From NCBI RefSeq assembly GCF_018070325.1, contig NZ_JAGPXY010000006.1, forward strand, positions 62,001-126,000: a stretch of 64,000 bases of DNA, in the 5' to 3' direction. Below the pieces are notes generated by a model. It saw only the letters and a list, made by a program, of their open reading frames with translations, was not told the DNA's origin and did not search any database. The number at the start of each line of letters is the position of its first letter. The first letter of the stretch is position 1. The DNA is from Micromonospora sp. H61. GTDB taxonomy: Bacteria; Actinomycetota; Actinomycetes; Mycobacteriales; Micromonosporaceae. Both the position numbers and the translations under genes were made by a program. This document shows positions 42,243-50,359 of this stretch, one piece after another.

Positions 42243-44518
42243 TCGACCGGCTCAGCCGGTGGGATGGGGAAGTTCCGGTTGAAGACGTTGTCCGGGTCGT
42301 AGCTGGCCTTGACGGCGCGCAGCCGGCCGAGCGTGGGCTCGGGCCAGGCATCCAGCAGTCGAGCCGGATCGGTGTCGCTCTCGAAGCTGAGATACAGGCC
42401 GTCGAGGTGCGGGTACAGCTCGGCCCACAGTTTGTCGAGTTGGGGCCGGCGGTCCGGGACGGTGGCGGCGAGTACCGAGAAGTTCTGCTCCCGGTGCGGG
42501 TAGGCGGTCGCGTCGCGGGCGACGTCGTTGACCGCCCCGCCGACGGACCGGACCTGCATGATCATCACGTCGCCGGAATGGAGCATGTGCTCCATGAGGT
42601 CGGCCGCCTGCGGTGTGACGTGGTGCAACAGGCCGCTGCGGGTGTCCCTCAGCCCCTGCCCCCGATGCTGGTTGCCCGGCGGTACGACGATCGCCGGGTA
42701 CGGCACGAGCTGCGCCTGCTGGTCGAGGATCGGCCCGATCTCCAGGAACGGGCTGAGGGCGGACTGCGCCGCCTCGACGTCGTCACCGGCGTAGACGAGG
42801 GTGACCTGGGCGGCCGGGGGGTTGCCACGGCGGCCGGGGAAGAGGGAGAGGAAGCTCGTCAACTCCCGTGGCGCGTCCTCGACGAGTTGGCCCCACCGGT
42901 GCAGCAGTCGGGCGGTGTCTGTCGCGTCCGCGACGAGTTGGGCGTAGACGACCTTGTCGACCTCGTACGCCTCCAGCTCCAGCGCGGTGACCACACCGAA
43001 GTTCCCACCGGCGCCCCGGACGGCCCAGAACAGGTCGGGGTGATGCTCGTCGTCGACGCGGAGCAGACGGCCATCCGCGGTGACGATCTCGGCGGCGACG
43101 ACGTGGTCGATGGTCAGGCCGTGCTTGCGCGCCAGGTACCCGACGCCGGCGGTGGTGGCGAGACCACCGACGCCCACGTCTCCGTAGTCGCCCGAGCTCA
43201 TGGCCAGACCGTACGGAGCGAGCGCCTGGGCCACCTCGCCCCAGCGTGCACCCGGCTCCAGTCGCACCCGACGGGTCGCCCGGTCGAGCACCTCGACCCT
43301 GTTCATCCTCGACATGTCGATGACGACTCCCCCGTCGTTCGTCGACCGGCCGCTGATGCCGTGCCCGCCGCTGCGCACCGACAGCGGAACATCCTGCGTC
43401 CGGGCGTACGACACGGCGTCGACCACCTCGGCGGCGTTGCGCGGACGGATCACCAGGGCCGGCGAGCCGTGCCAGCTGTAGGTGTGGCGTACCCGTTCGT
43501 ACTCCTGGTCACCGGGCTCGACGGACCTGGTGGCCAGCGACGGCGGCAGCGCGTCGTAGTCGAGGCCGGGGTGCCGCTCGGCCAGCGCGACGGTCGTGCG
43601 GACCGGCCCGGTGCCGACCTCACCCCCGATGCGCTCCTTGGCGACCGCCTCCCGCAGCGCGGGCGCGATCTCCTGCCCGAGGGTCTGGATGAGACGTGGG
43701 TCGTCGCGCCCGATCAGGAAGGTGCTGAACCCCTCCTCCACGACCAGCGGAAGGAGTTGGTCGACCCACTGCTCGACGGGCCCCTGGAGGAAGCCGCGGC
43801 TGCGCGACGAGACGTCGACAGTGAACAGGTTGAGCAGCCGCCGGATCTCCCGGGGGTCGCGGCCCGCGGCGATGGCCGCCTCGTCGATGAGCCGGTTGGC
43901 GGTCACCCGGTCCGGAGATCGCAGGTATTCCAGCGTCGGCAGCCAGCCGTTGGCCTTCTGACCGGTCAGGGCCAGCATCTTCGGCTGGTACGCGCCGAGC
44001 CAGATGTCGATGTCATGTGCCGGCTTCGGGCCGCGCTGCATGCCGGGTACGGGGTAGTACTCCCCGTCCAGCCGCAGCGGCCCAGTGGCGGTGTCGTCCC
44101 AGACGCCGCGAAGGACGTCGATAGCCTCCCGCAGGGCCGCGACTCCCTGCCCCGCTGTCAGCCGACGTGCGCCCATGCCCTCGATCCCGTCCCAGAACGC
44201 GCCGGCGCCCAGGCCCAGTTCGAAACGGCCGTGCGACAACCGGTCCAGGCTCGCCGCGGCCCGGGCCAGCACTGCCGGCGGGCGCAGCGGCAGGCTGAGG
44301 ACGTTCCCGGAGATCCGGAGCCGCTCCGTGCGGGCGGCGACCCAGCTCAGCAGCGTCCAGGTGTCGAGGAACTCCGCGTTGTACGGGTGGTCCTGGAAGG
44401 TGACCAGGTCCAGCCCCGCCGCCTCGGTCAACTCGGCCAGCGCCACCACCTGATCCGGGTCGTGCACGCTGGGTATCAGGAACGACCCAAACCGGAGTTC
44501 GTGCCCGTAATCCGACAT
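42239..44518 (-). CDS. Fusion of a luciferase-like (LLM) oxidoreductase and a BBE-type FAD-linked oxidase
   Basis: 759 aa from ATG 44518 (a GTG at 44533 is also in frame). Residues 1-~295 form a TIM-barrel luciferase-like F420/FMN oxidoreductase (FGSFLIPSVHDPDQVV, SHGRFELGLGAGAFWDG). A ~45-residue linker follows, then a PCMH/FAD_binding_4 domain (~335-520) with RSGGHGISGRS, whose His should carry covalent FAD, and GGLATTAGVGYLARKHGLTIDH. The berberine-bridge C-terminus ends KASYDPDNVFNRNFPI. Two flavin/deazaflavin enzymes in one chain suggest coupled steps on one substrate. Divergent from MarR, its likely repressor. Confidence 0.88.
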   Translation of the reverse strand: MSDYGHELRFGSFLIPSVHDPDQVVALAELTEAAGLDLVTFQDHPYNAEFLDTWTLLSWVAARTERLRISGNVLSLPLRPPAVLARAAASLDRLSHGRFELGLGAGAFWDGIEGMGARRLTAGQGVAALREAIDVLRGVWDDTATGPLRLDGEYYPVPGMQRGPKPAHDIDIWLGAYQPKMLALTGQKANGWLPTLEYLRSPDRVTANRLIDEAAIAAGRDPREIRRLLNLFTVDVSSRSRGFLQGPVEQWVDQLLPLVVEEGFSTFLIGRDDPRLIQTLGQEIAPALREAVAKERIGGEVGTGPVRTTVALAERHPGLDYDALPPSLATRSVEPGDQEYERVRHTYSWHGSPALVIRPRNAAEVVDAVSYARTQDVPLSVRSGGHGISGRSTNDGGVVIDMSRMNRVEVLDRATRRVRLEPGARWGEVAQALAPYGLAMSSGDYGDVGVGGLATTAGVGYLARKHGLTIDHVVAAEIVTADGRLLRVDDEHHPDLFWAVRGAGGNFGVVTALELEAYEVDKVVYAQLVADATDTARLLHRWGQLVEDAPRELTSFLSLFPGRRGNPPAAQVTLVYAGDDVEAAQSALSPFLEIGPILDQQAQLVPYPAIVVPPGNQHRGQGLRDTRSGLLHHVTPQAADLMEHMLHSGDVMIMQVRSVGGAVNDVARDATAYPHREQNFSVLAATVPDRRPQLDKLWAELYPHLDGLYLSFESDTDPARLLDAWPEPTLGRLRAVKASYDPDNVFNRNFPIPPAEPVD

Positions 44519-44536
44519 TGCTTCACCATCCACGCG

Positions 44537-44576
44537 ATCGTTTGATCAACCCACGATGTTCTACATCTATCGTTTG
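44537..44576. promoter_or_regulatory. Direct repeats in the fusion-gene/MarR divergent promoter
   Basis: ATCGTTTG occurs at 44537-44544 and 44569-44576, 32 bp (three helical turns) apart, in an AT-rich stretch unusual for this genome. These are candidate MarR half-sites; a palindromic partner is only partly visible (GATCGTTTGATC overlaps the first). Confidence 0.4.
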
Positions 44577-44662
44577 TCAGGCAACCTATCTTAGCTGCCA
44601 ATCATTCCGGGGCTGCCGCGATGTCGGATCATGATCAACGCACCGGCCACTAGCATCGGGAC

Positions 44663-45187
44663 ATGTCCGTGACCGACCCGTGCGAGCTGCCGGCCGACCG
44701 CGAGCGCGGCTCGAACTTCGGTTGGTCGCTGGGCATGGTGCTGCGCCGCTGGCACGAGCGCGTCGAGGAGTTACTGAAGGACCTGCCGCACGGCAGTCGG
44801 GGCTACCACATCCTGGCCGTCGTCGTGCACGAAGATGTGCCCACGCAGGGCGCCCTGGCCGATCGCCTGGCCATCGACCGCAGCGTACTGACCTACGTCA
44901 TCGACGACCTGGCGAACGCCGGTCTCATCGAGCGCAGACCCGACCCCCAGGACCGGCGGGCCCGACGCGTCGTGGGCACCGAACGCGGACGCCAGACGCT
45001 CGCCGAGGCCGAACGGCGGGTCGCCCACGCCGAGGACCACGTGCTGGGCGGGTTACCCGAGGAGCAGCGCGAGGTCTTTCGCGACCTCGCCGCCCGGGCC
45101 GCCGAAGCGATCCACGCCGCCGCACCCGCCACGGACCCCTGCGTGGCCGTGCAGAGCGTCCTTCCGCCAGCCGACCAGTCCGGCTGA
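44663..45187 (+). CDS. MarR family transcriptional regulator
   Basis: 174 aa. Winged HTH ~40-110: GSRGYHILAVVVHEDVPTQGALADRLAIDRSVLTYVIDDLANAGLIERRPDPQDRRARRV, the wing Asp-Arg-Arg being typical. Divergent from the LLM-FAD fusion and probably its repressor, with a phenolic or other aromatic ligand as is usual for MarR (inference). Confidence 0.9.
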   Translation: MSVTDPCELPADRERGSNFGWSLGMVLRRWHERVEELLKDLPHGSRGYHILAVVVHEDVPTQGALADRLAIDRSVLTYVIDDLANAGLIERRPDPQDRRARRVVGTERGRQTLAEAERRVAHAEDHVLGGLPEEQREVFRDLAARAAEAIHAAAPATDPCVAVQSVLPPADQSG

Positions 45188-45260
45188 CCGTCCTTACCGC
45201 GCGGCGGCGTAGCCACCAGGAACGACCCACAGTGGTGCCGACCGCCGCCGCACGACAGTG

Positions 45261-46088
45261 TCAGCGCTTGCGGCCCACCCCGCCGAAGGCGTCGATGTCG
45301 GCCGGCGTGTCGACCGCGTCGTCCGGCCGCCACTGCGGGCACGGCACGACGCCGGGCTCGACCAGCTCCAGGCCGTCGAAGAAGCCGGCGATCTCGTCGG
45401 GAGAGCGCAGGGTGTACGGAGTAGCGCCGCTGTCGTTGTAGTCGTCCTGCGCCTGCTGCATCTCGGCGCTGATCAGGCTCGTGCCGTCGTTCAGCGAGAG
45501 GTAACTGCCGCTCGGCAGCGCCGCCACCAACTGCCGGGTGATCGAGCGGGCGGCCTCGTAGTCGGGCACGTGGCCCATAACGCCGCTGAGGATGAGACCG
45601 ATCGGCTGCGCGAAGTCGAGCGTCTTGCCGGCCTCGGCGATGATCGCGGCCGGGTCGTGCAGATCACCGTCGATGTAGGCCGTCCTGCCCTCGGCCGTGC
45701 CCACCAGCAACGCGCGAGCGTGCACCAGCACCAGCGGGTCGCTGTCGACGTAGACGATCCGCGCGTCCGGGACGATCCGTTGGGCCACCTCGTGCGTGTT
45801 GTTGGCGGTCGGCAGCCCGGTGCCGACGTCGAGGAACTGACGGATGCCCGCGTCGGCGGTGAGGAACATGATCGAGCGGACCAGGAACTGCCGAGAGGCC
45901 CGGGCCACGTCGACGACGCCGGGGAAGACCTGGCGATACTGGTCCCCGGCCTCGCGGTCGACGGCGAAGTTGTCCTTGCCACCGAGCCAGTAGTTCCAGA
46001 TCCGCGCCGAATGCGGCACCGACGTGTCGATCTTCTGCTGCACGTCGGCCTCACCGGCCTCGTGCCGGCCGGTCGTCGGCGATTCCAT
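45261..46088 (-). CDS. SAM-dependent methyltransferase, DUF574/Methyltransf_19 type
   Basis: 275 aa from ATG 46088 with GGGGGA upstream. Hallmarks: DTSVPHSARIWNYWLGGKDNF, FLDVGTGLPTANNTHEVAQ (SAM motif I), VYVDSDPLVLVHARALL, VMGHVPD, and the end CPQWRPDD. A large family almost confined to filamentous actinomycetes; substrates are mostly unknown. The 257 bp upstream (46089-46345) holds a GTCCCTC-CCGC-GAGGGA-like hairpin but no gene. Confidence 0.88.
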   Translation of the reverse strand: MESPTTGRHEAGEADVQQKIDTSVPHSARIWNYWLGGKDNFAVDREAGDQYRQVFPGVVDVARASRQFLVRSIMFLTADAGIRQFLDVGTGLPTANNTHEVAQRIVPDARIVYVDSDPLVLVHARALLVGTAEGRTAYIDGDLHDPAAIIAEAGKTLDFAQPIGLILSGVMGHVPDYEAARSITRQLVAALPSGSYLSLNDGTSLISAEMQQAQDDYNDSGATPYTLRSPDEIAGFFDGLELVEPGVVPCPQWRPDDAVDTPADIDAFGGVGRKR

Positions 46089-46345
46089 GCTCACGACGAA
46101 TCCCCCATGTCGAACGCGTACGCGACGTCGTCGCGGGCGGCCCGGTCGAGGAAGTGGCCACCCGTGATCGTGCCACGGTATAGAAGGCCGAGGATTCGCA
46201 CCACACCCGGCCACTCCACAGGAGACCCACACTGCTTGACGCGCCCCGTTCGGCGTACCCACTGTCCGGCCGGTCCCTCCCGCGAGGGAGCGACGTCCCC
46301 TGTCAGCGGGGTCCGCCCACCAGGGGACGCCGGCAGGATCGGTTC

Positions 46346-47281
46346 ATGACGACATCGACACGGATCGTCGGGCGGGGCGTCCATGGCCTGACGTACGCAG
46401 TGCTCGGCTGGGCCGTGGCATACGGGGGCGTGCGTCTGGCCTGGACGGTCGGCGAGGCTCCGGAGTTCGGGCGGCTCGGGCTGGACCTGCTCGGCTTCAC
46501 CGGCTGGTGGTCGGTGGCGTTGTGCGCGGCCGCGGGCGGGGTGGCGGTTGCCCTGGACAGGGTGGCGACCTGGCGGCCGACGCTTGCGGGACTCGCCTGG
46601 ACGGTCGCCGCAGCGCTGGTCGCGGCAGCCGCGATCCTGCTGCCGGAGCTGGTGGGCTTCCTGCTGTTCACCGTCGGCCCGTTCTTCGACCCGCTGGCGT
46701 TCGTCAGTCGGCTGACCTGTGCCACCGGAGCGGCACTGCTCGCTCTGGCCACCGCGCGCTATCAGCGGCGCACCCGGGGCGACTGCCCAGCCTGCTGCCG
46801 GACGGTCCGACCGGGTACGCGGCGCTCGGCACCCACGCAGTGGGCGCGCTGGGCGGCGTGGGCCACTGTGGGCGGTCTCGTGACCCGCTTCGCGGCCCAG
46901 TTCGCGGTGGGGTTCGACCGCGTCGACCAGAGCGCCTCCCTGCTCGGGTTGGAGATCGGCCTGGTGCTGGCAGGAGTGCTGTTGCCACTGGCGCTGGTGT
47001 ACCACTGGGGTGAGGTCTGGCCGGGGTGGGTGCCGCTGCTCGCCGGGCGCACCATTCCTCGTCTGCTGCTGCTGGTGCCCGGCTTCGGGCTCGGCGCGGG
47101 CATCGTGGCCTACTTCGGCATGGGGATGGTGCAGGTGACGTCGGGCTCGCACAGCGAGTTCTCCGACGCGTTCCTGTGGGTGGCGATGTCGGCGTACCTC
47201 GTCATGGGGGTGGGCCTGGTGATCGCGTCCACCGACTACCACCTGCGCACTCGCAGGCAGTGCGGCGCCTGCGGCCGGTGA
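46346..47281 (+). CDS. Integral membrane protein of unknown function
   Basis: 311 aa with about eight membrane segments (e.g. YAVLGWAVAYGGVRLAW, LLLLVPGFGLGAGIVAYFGMG). Two cytoplasmic cysteine clusters, CPACCRT (~148) and CGACGR at the extreme C-terminus, could bind metal or form a disulfide. I do not recognise the family; similar proteins occur in Streptomyces-like genomes. Confidence 0.65.
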   Translation: MTTSTRIVGRGVHGLTYAVLGWAVAYGGVRLAWTVGEAPEFGRLGLDLLGFTGWWSVALCAAAGGVAVALDRVATWRPTLAGLAWTVAAALVAAAAILLPELVGFLLFTVGPFFDPLAFVSRLTCATGAALLALATARYQRRTRGDCPACCRTVRPGTRRSAPTQWARWAAWATVGGLVTRFAAQFAVGFDRVDQSASLLGLEIGLVLAGVLLPLALVYHWGEVWPGWVPLLAGRTIPRLLLLVPGFGLGAGIVAYFGMGMVQVTSGSHSEFSDAFLWVAMSAYLVMGVGLVIASTDYHLRTRRQCGACGR

Positions 47282-47309
47282 CGGCACCACTGCGCCCAGG
47301 CCGATTGCA

Positions 47310-47366
47310 TTGACAGGATTCGTTATACGAATTAGCTTTCTGAGTCACCACCTGGGAGCGCTCCCA
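47310..47366 (+). promoter_or_regulatory. Promoter with CebR-type operator upstream of the GH30 gene
   Basis: TTGACA at 47310-47315 and TAGCTT at 47333-47338 (17-bp spacing) form a promoter. The perfect palindrome TGGGAGCGCTCCCA at 47353-47366 is the CebR box known to control cellulase genes in Streptomyces; it lies just past the predicted start site, so a repressor there would block elongation. A second symmetric motif ATTCGT-TAT-ACGAAT (47318-47332) lies between the -35 and -10. Confidence 0.8.
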
Positions 47367-47455
47367 ATTTTTCCGCCGCTCACACCGTCGCTGAATCTCA
47401 CCGCAGACGAGCCCTCCCGAGGCGTGGAAGCCACCACCACTTCAGGAGGAGTTTC

Positions 47456-49159
47456 ATGAGAAGAAGCAGAGTGACAAACGCCGCCCTGGTGTCGGCCGGC
47501 GCCGTCCTGCTGGCGTCGGCGGCGGTCGCCGTGGCGATGCCGGCGGGGGCCGCAGCCGCCGGCTGTTCGGTGAACTACAGCGTGTCGTCGCAGTGGCAGG
47601 GCGGCTTCGGCGCCAACGTCACCATCACCAACCTCGGTGACGCGCTGACGAGTTGGACGTTGACCTGGAACTACAACGCCGGTCAGACCGTCACGCAGGC
47701 CTGGAACACGACGTTGACGCAGAGCGGCACCGCCGTCACCGCCAAGAACGTCAGCTACAACGGGGCCATCCCGACCAACGGGACCGTCTCGTTCGGTTTC
47801 AACGGCTCGTGGACCGGCAGCAACCCCGATCCGACCATCTTCGCGTTGAACGGCGTGGGCTGCACCGGTGGCACCGAGCCAACCCCGCCACCGACGGACC
47901 CGCCGCCCACCACCACCCCGCCGCCGACCGGGCCGGCGGACATCACTGTGAACAGCGCGACCAAATACCAGACTGTCGACGGGTTCGGGGCCGCGCAGTC
48001 CATCTGGGGTAGCGCCTGGTCGACGACGGACACCCAGACGCTGGTCGGGATGGGTGCCAACCAGCTGGGGCTCTCCATCGTGCGGACCGGCCTGTCGCCG
48101 GAATCCAACGAGTGGGCGACGCACGTGAACTCGTTGAAGACCGCGAAGTCGTACGGGTCCAACGTGAAGATCCTCGCCTCGCCCTGGACCGCGCCGGCAG
48201 CGTGGAAGACCAACAACAGCCGGGTCAACGGCGGCAAACTGAGGACCGACTACTACGACGACTACGCCAACCATCTGAACAGCTACGTGCAGTACATGCG
48301 TGGCCAGGGCGTACCCGTCGATGTCACGTCGGTGCAGAACGAGCCGGACTGGCACCCGGACTACGACTCGATGGACTGGAGCGGCACCGAGCTGCGCACC
48401 TTCGTCCGCGACCAGGGCACCAAGGTGCAGAACACCAAGCTGATGGTGGCCGAGGCGGTCAACATGAACTACGGCTACACCGATCCGACCCTCAACGACG
48501 CGACCGCCCGCAACAACATCGGCTACGTCGGCGGGCACCTGTACGGCACCGAGGAGTCGGGCCGACTGCGGCCGTACTCCCTGGCGGAGCAGCACAACAA
48601 GCCGGTGTGGATGACCGAGTGGAACCTGCACGCCGCCGACGGTGGCGGCTCCAACATCTGGGGCAACCCCGCCAACGCGGCGGTCTGGAACGAGACCCTC
48701 GACGACATCATGCGCACCGTGCACAAGTCGATGGAGGCCAACTGGAACGCCTACATCTGGTGGTACGGCAAGCGCTACTACTCCTTCATCGGTGACGGCG
48801 AGTCGGCGTTCGGCACCGTCGCGGGCGCTCCGCTCAAGCGCGGGTACGCCTTCTCGCAGTACGCGAAGTACGTCCGCCCCGGCTACCAGCGGGTTGCCCT
48901 GACGAAGAGCTCGAAGGCCTCGCCGCTGGAGGTGACCGCCTACCAGGGGGACGGGAAGATCACCCTGGTGATCCTCAACCGCTCGAACAGCGCGGTCAAC
49001 AACGCCGTGATCCAGGCCCCGCAGAACGTCAGCCGGGCCGAGCACTATCTCACCTCACAGAACGCCAACGCGGCCAGCCAGCCGACCAGCGTGAACGGCG
49101 GCCAGGCCACCATCAACGTCGGCGCCCGCAGCATCTCCACGCTCGTCTTCACCCTCTGA
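47456..49159 (+). CDS. Secreted GH30-family glycoside hydrolase with N-terminal CBM2
   Basis: 567 aa, AGGAGGAG ribosome site. Signal peptide to ~36 (AGAAAA), a CBM2 ~37-138 (CSVNYSVSSQWQGGFGANVTITN, ending GVGC with the CBM2 disulfide), a Pro/Thr linker, then a GH30 barrel: VDGFGAAQSIW, acid/base Glu in VQNEPDWHPDY, nucleophile Glu in VWMTEWNLHA, and the C-terminal beta domain. Likely a xylanase acting on plant cell-wall xylan bound through CBM2. Controlled by the CebR-type box. Confidence 0.92.
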   Translation: MRRSRVTNAALVSAGAVLLASAAVAVAMPAGAAAAGCSVNYSVSSQWQGGFGANVTITNLGDALTSWTLTWNYNAGQTVTQAWNTTLTQSGTAVTAKNVSYNGAIPTNGTVSFGFNGSWTGSNPDPTIFALNGVGCTGGTEPTPPPTDPPPTTTPPPTGPADITVNSATKYQTVDGFGAAQSIWGSAWSTTDTQTLVGMGANQLGLSIVRTGLSPESNEWATHVNSLKTAKSYGSNVKILASPWTAPAAWKTNNSRVNGGKLRTDYYDDYANHLNSYVQYMRGQGVPVDVTSVQNEPDWHPDYDSMDWSGTELRTFVRDQGTKVQNTKLMVAEAVNMNYGYTDPTLNDATARNNIGYVGGHLYGTEESGRLRPYSLAEQHNKPVWMTEWNLHAADGGGSNIWGNPANAAVWNETLDDIMRTVHKSMEANWNAYIWWYGKRYYSFIGDGESAFGTVAGAPLKRGYAFSQYAKYVRPGYQRVALTKSSKASPLEVTAYQGDGKITLVILNRSNSAVNNAVIQAPQNVSRAEHYLTSQNANAASQPTSVNGGQATINVGARSISTLVFTL

Positions 49160-49211
49160 ACACCTCGTTCGCCCCGAGCACCATCGACGTCGCGGGGGTC
49201 CCGGTCACACG

Positions 49212-49249
49212 CCTGGGGCTCCCGCCCGTCGGCGGGCGGCCGCTCCAGG
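49212..49249. terminator. Terminator between GH30 and the convergent LacI gene
   Basis: Inner stem CCCGCC-CGTC-GGCGGG (49221-49236) inside a wider CCTGG/CCAGG pairing (49212-49216 with 49245-49249). It lies between the 3' ends of two convergent genes. Confidence 0.65.
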
Positions 49250-49260
49250 TCGTCGGCTGT

Positions 49261-50298
49261 TCAGGTAGCGGTCGGCGGCGCCGTGCTCTGTCGCACCACG
49301 AGCTTGGGAACGACCAGCGGCAGACGCTGCGGCACCGTGTCGTCGATGGCCTGGGTGACGGCCGTGATGGCCCGCCGACCGACCGCGTCGAAATCCTGCT
49401 GAATCGTCGTCAACGGCGGGATCAGGAAGGGCGCCTCGGGCACGTCGTCGAATCCGACGACGGAGACGTCGTGTGGCACCCGCCGGCCACGCTCGTGCAA
49501 CGCGCGCAGTACACCGATGGCCATCTGGTCGTTGGCGGCGAACACCGCAGTGGTTGCGCGCATCGCACCGATCCGCAGCCCGGCGGCGTAGCCGCTGTGC
49601 GCCCTCCAGTCCCCCTCGACCGGCTCCGGCGGGCGTAGGCCCGCGGCACTCATCGCCCGACGCCACCCTTCGAGGCGAGCGCGGGCCTCCGCCCAGTTGA
49701 GCGGGCCGCTCACATGCACGATCTCTCGATGCCCGAGGTCGAGGAGGTGCTCGGTGGCCATCCGGGCGCCGAGCACCTGGTCGACACCGACTGTCACGCT
49801 GGCCCTGGACAGGTCGCCCTCCACGACGACGAAGGGGACACCCGAGCGCGTCATCCGCACCACCTCGAGGGCCTCGTCGTTGCCGGCGATCATCACGACG
49901 CCCTCCACGCCGACGCGCATGAGGTGTTCGGTGGCGTCGCTGAGCGCCCGTACCGTCACCTCGGAGAGGCTCACCGAGGTGGCGAAGTAGCCGGCCGCGC
50001 GGGCGGCGTCCTCGACGCTGCGATGGATGCTCGTCGGACCGAACAGCGTCCTGGCCGTGCCGATGATGCCGATCATCCCGGACCGTCCGCGCACCAGCGC
50101 ACGGGCGGCCGTGTTGGGGCGGTAGTCGAGTCGTCGGATGGCCTCGAGGACCCGCTCCCGCGTCTCGCGCCTGATGCTGGGTGCCCCGTTGATGACCCGG
50201 GACACCGTCTGGTGTGACACGCCCGCCAGGCGAGCGACGTCGGCCATGACCGGGGGCCGGTCGGCCGCTGTCACAGCGGCCTTTGCGTGAACTCGCAC
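49261..50298 (-). CDS. LacI family transcriptional regulator
   Basis: 345 aa. LacI HTH ~17-65 (MADVARLAGVSHQTVSRVINGAPSIR, hinge ARALVRGRSGMIG), then a periplasmic-binding-like ligand domain (TAVFAANDQMAIGVLRAL, VSVVGFDDVPEAPFL). It is the last gene of the operon SBP - two permeases - dehydratase - LacI, so it probably senses the sugar these import or process. The GTG start has weak signals. Confidence 0.92.
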   Translation of the reverse strand: MRVHAKAAVTAADRPPVMADVARLAGVSHQTVSRVINGAPSIRRETRERVLEAIRRLDYRPNTAARALVRGRSGMIGIIGTARTLFGPTSIHRSVEDAARAAGYFATSVSLSEVTVRALSDATEHLMRVGVEGVVMIAGNDEALEVVRMTRSGVPFVVVEGDLSRASVTVGVDQVLGARMATEHLLDLGHREIVHVSGPLNWAEARARLEGWRRAMSAAGLRPPEPVEGDWRAHSGYAAGLRIGAMRATTAVFAANDQMAIGVLRALHERGRRVPHDVSVVGFDDVPEAPFLIPPLTTIQQDFDAVGRRAITAVTQAIDDTVPQRLPLVVPKLVVRQSTAPPTAT

Positions 50299-50359
50299 TG
50301 GCGGGCCGTCCGTTCTTCCATGGAATCAGTTCCTCGTGGGCCTCGTCCGATCGTGGCCG

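Noticed and set aside
42023..44545. 840-codon open frame on the plus strand
   Set aside because: Antisense shadow of the LLM-FAD fusion gene; Val/Arg/Gln-rich composition with no domain, and the minus strand reads as two clear enzymes.
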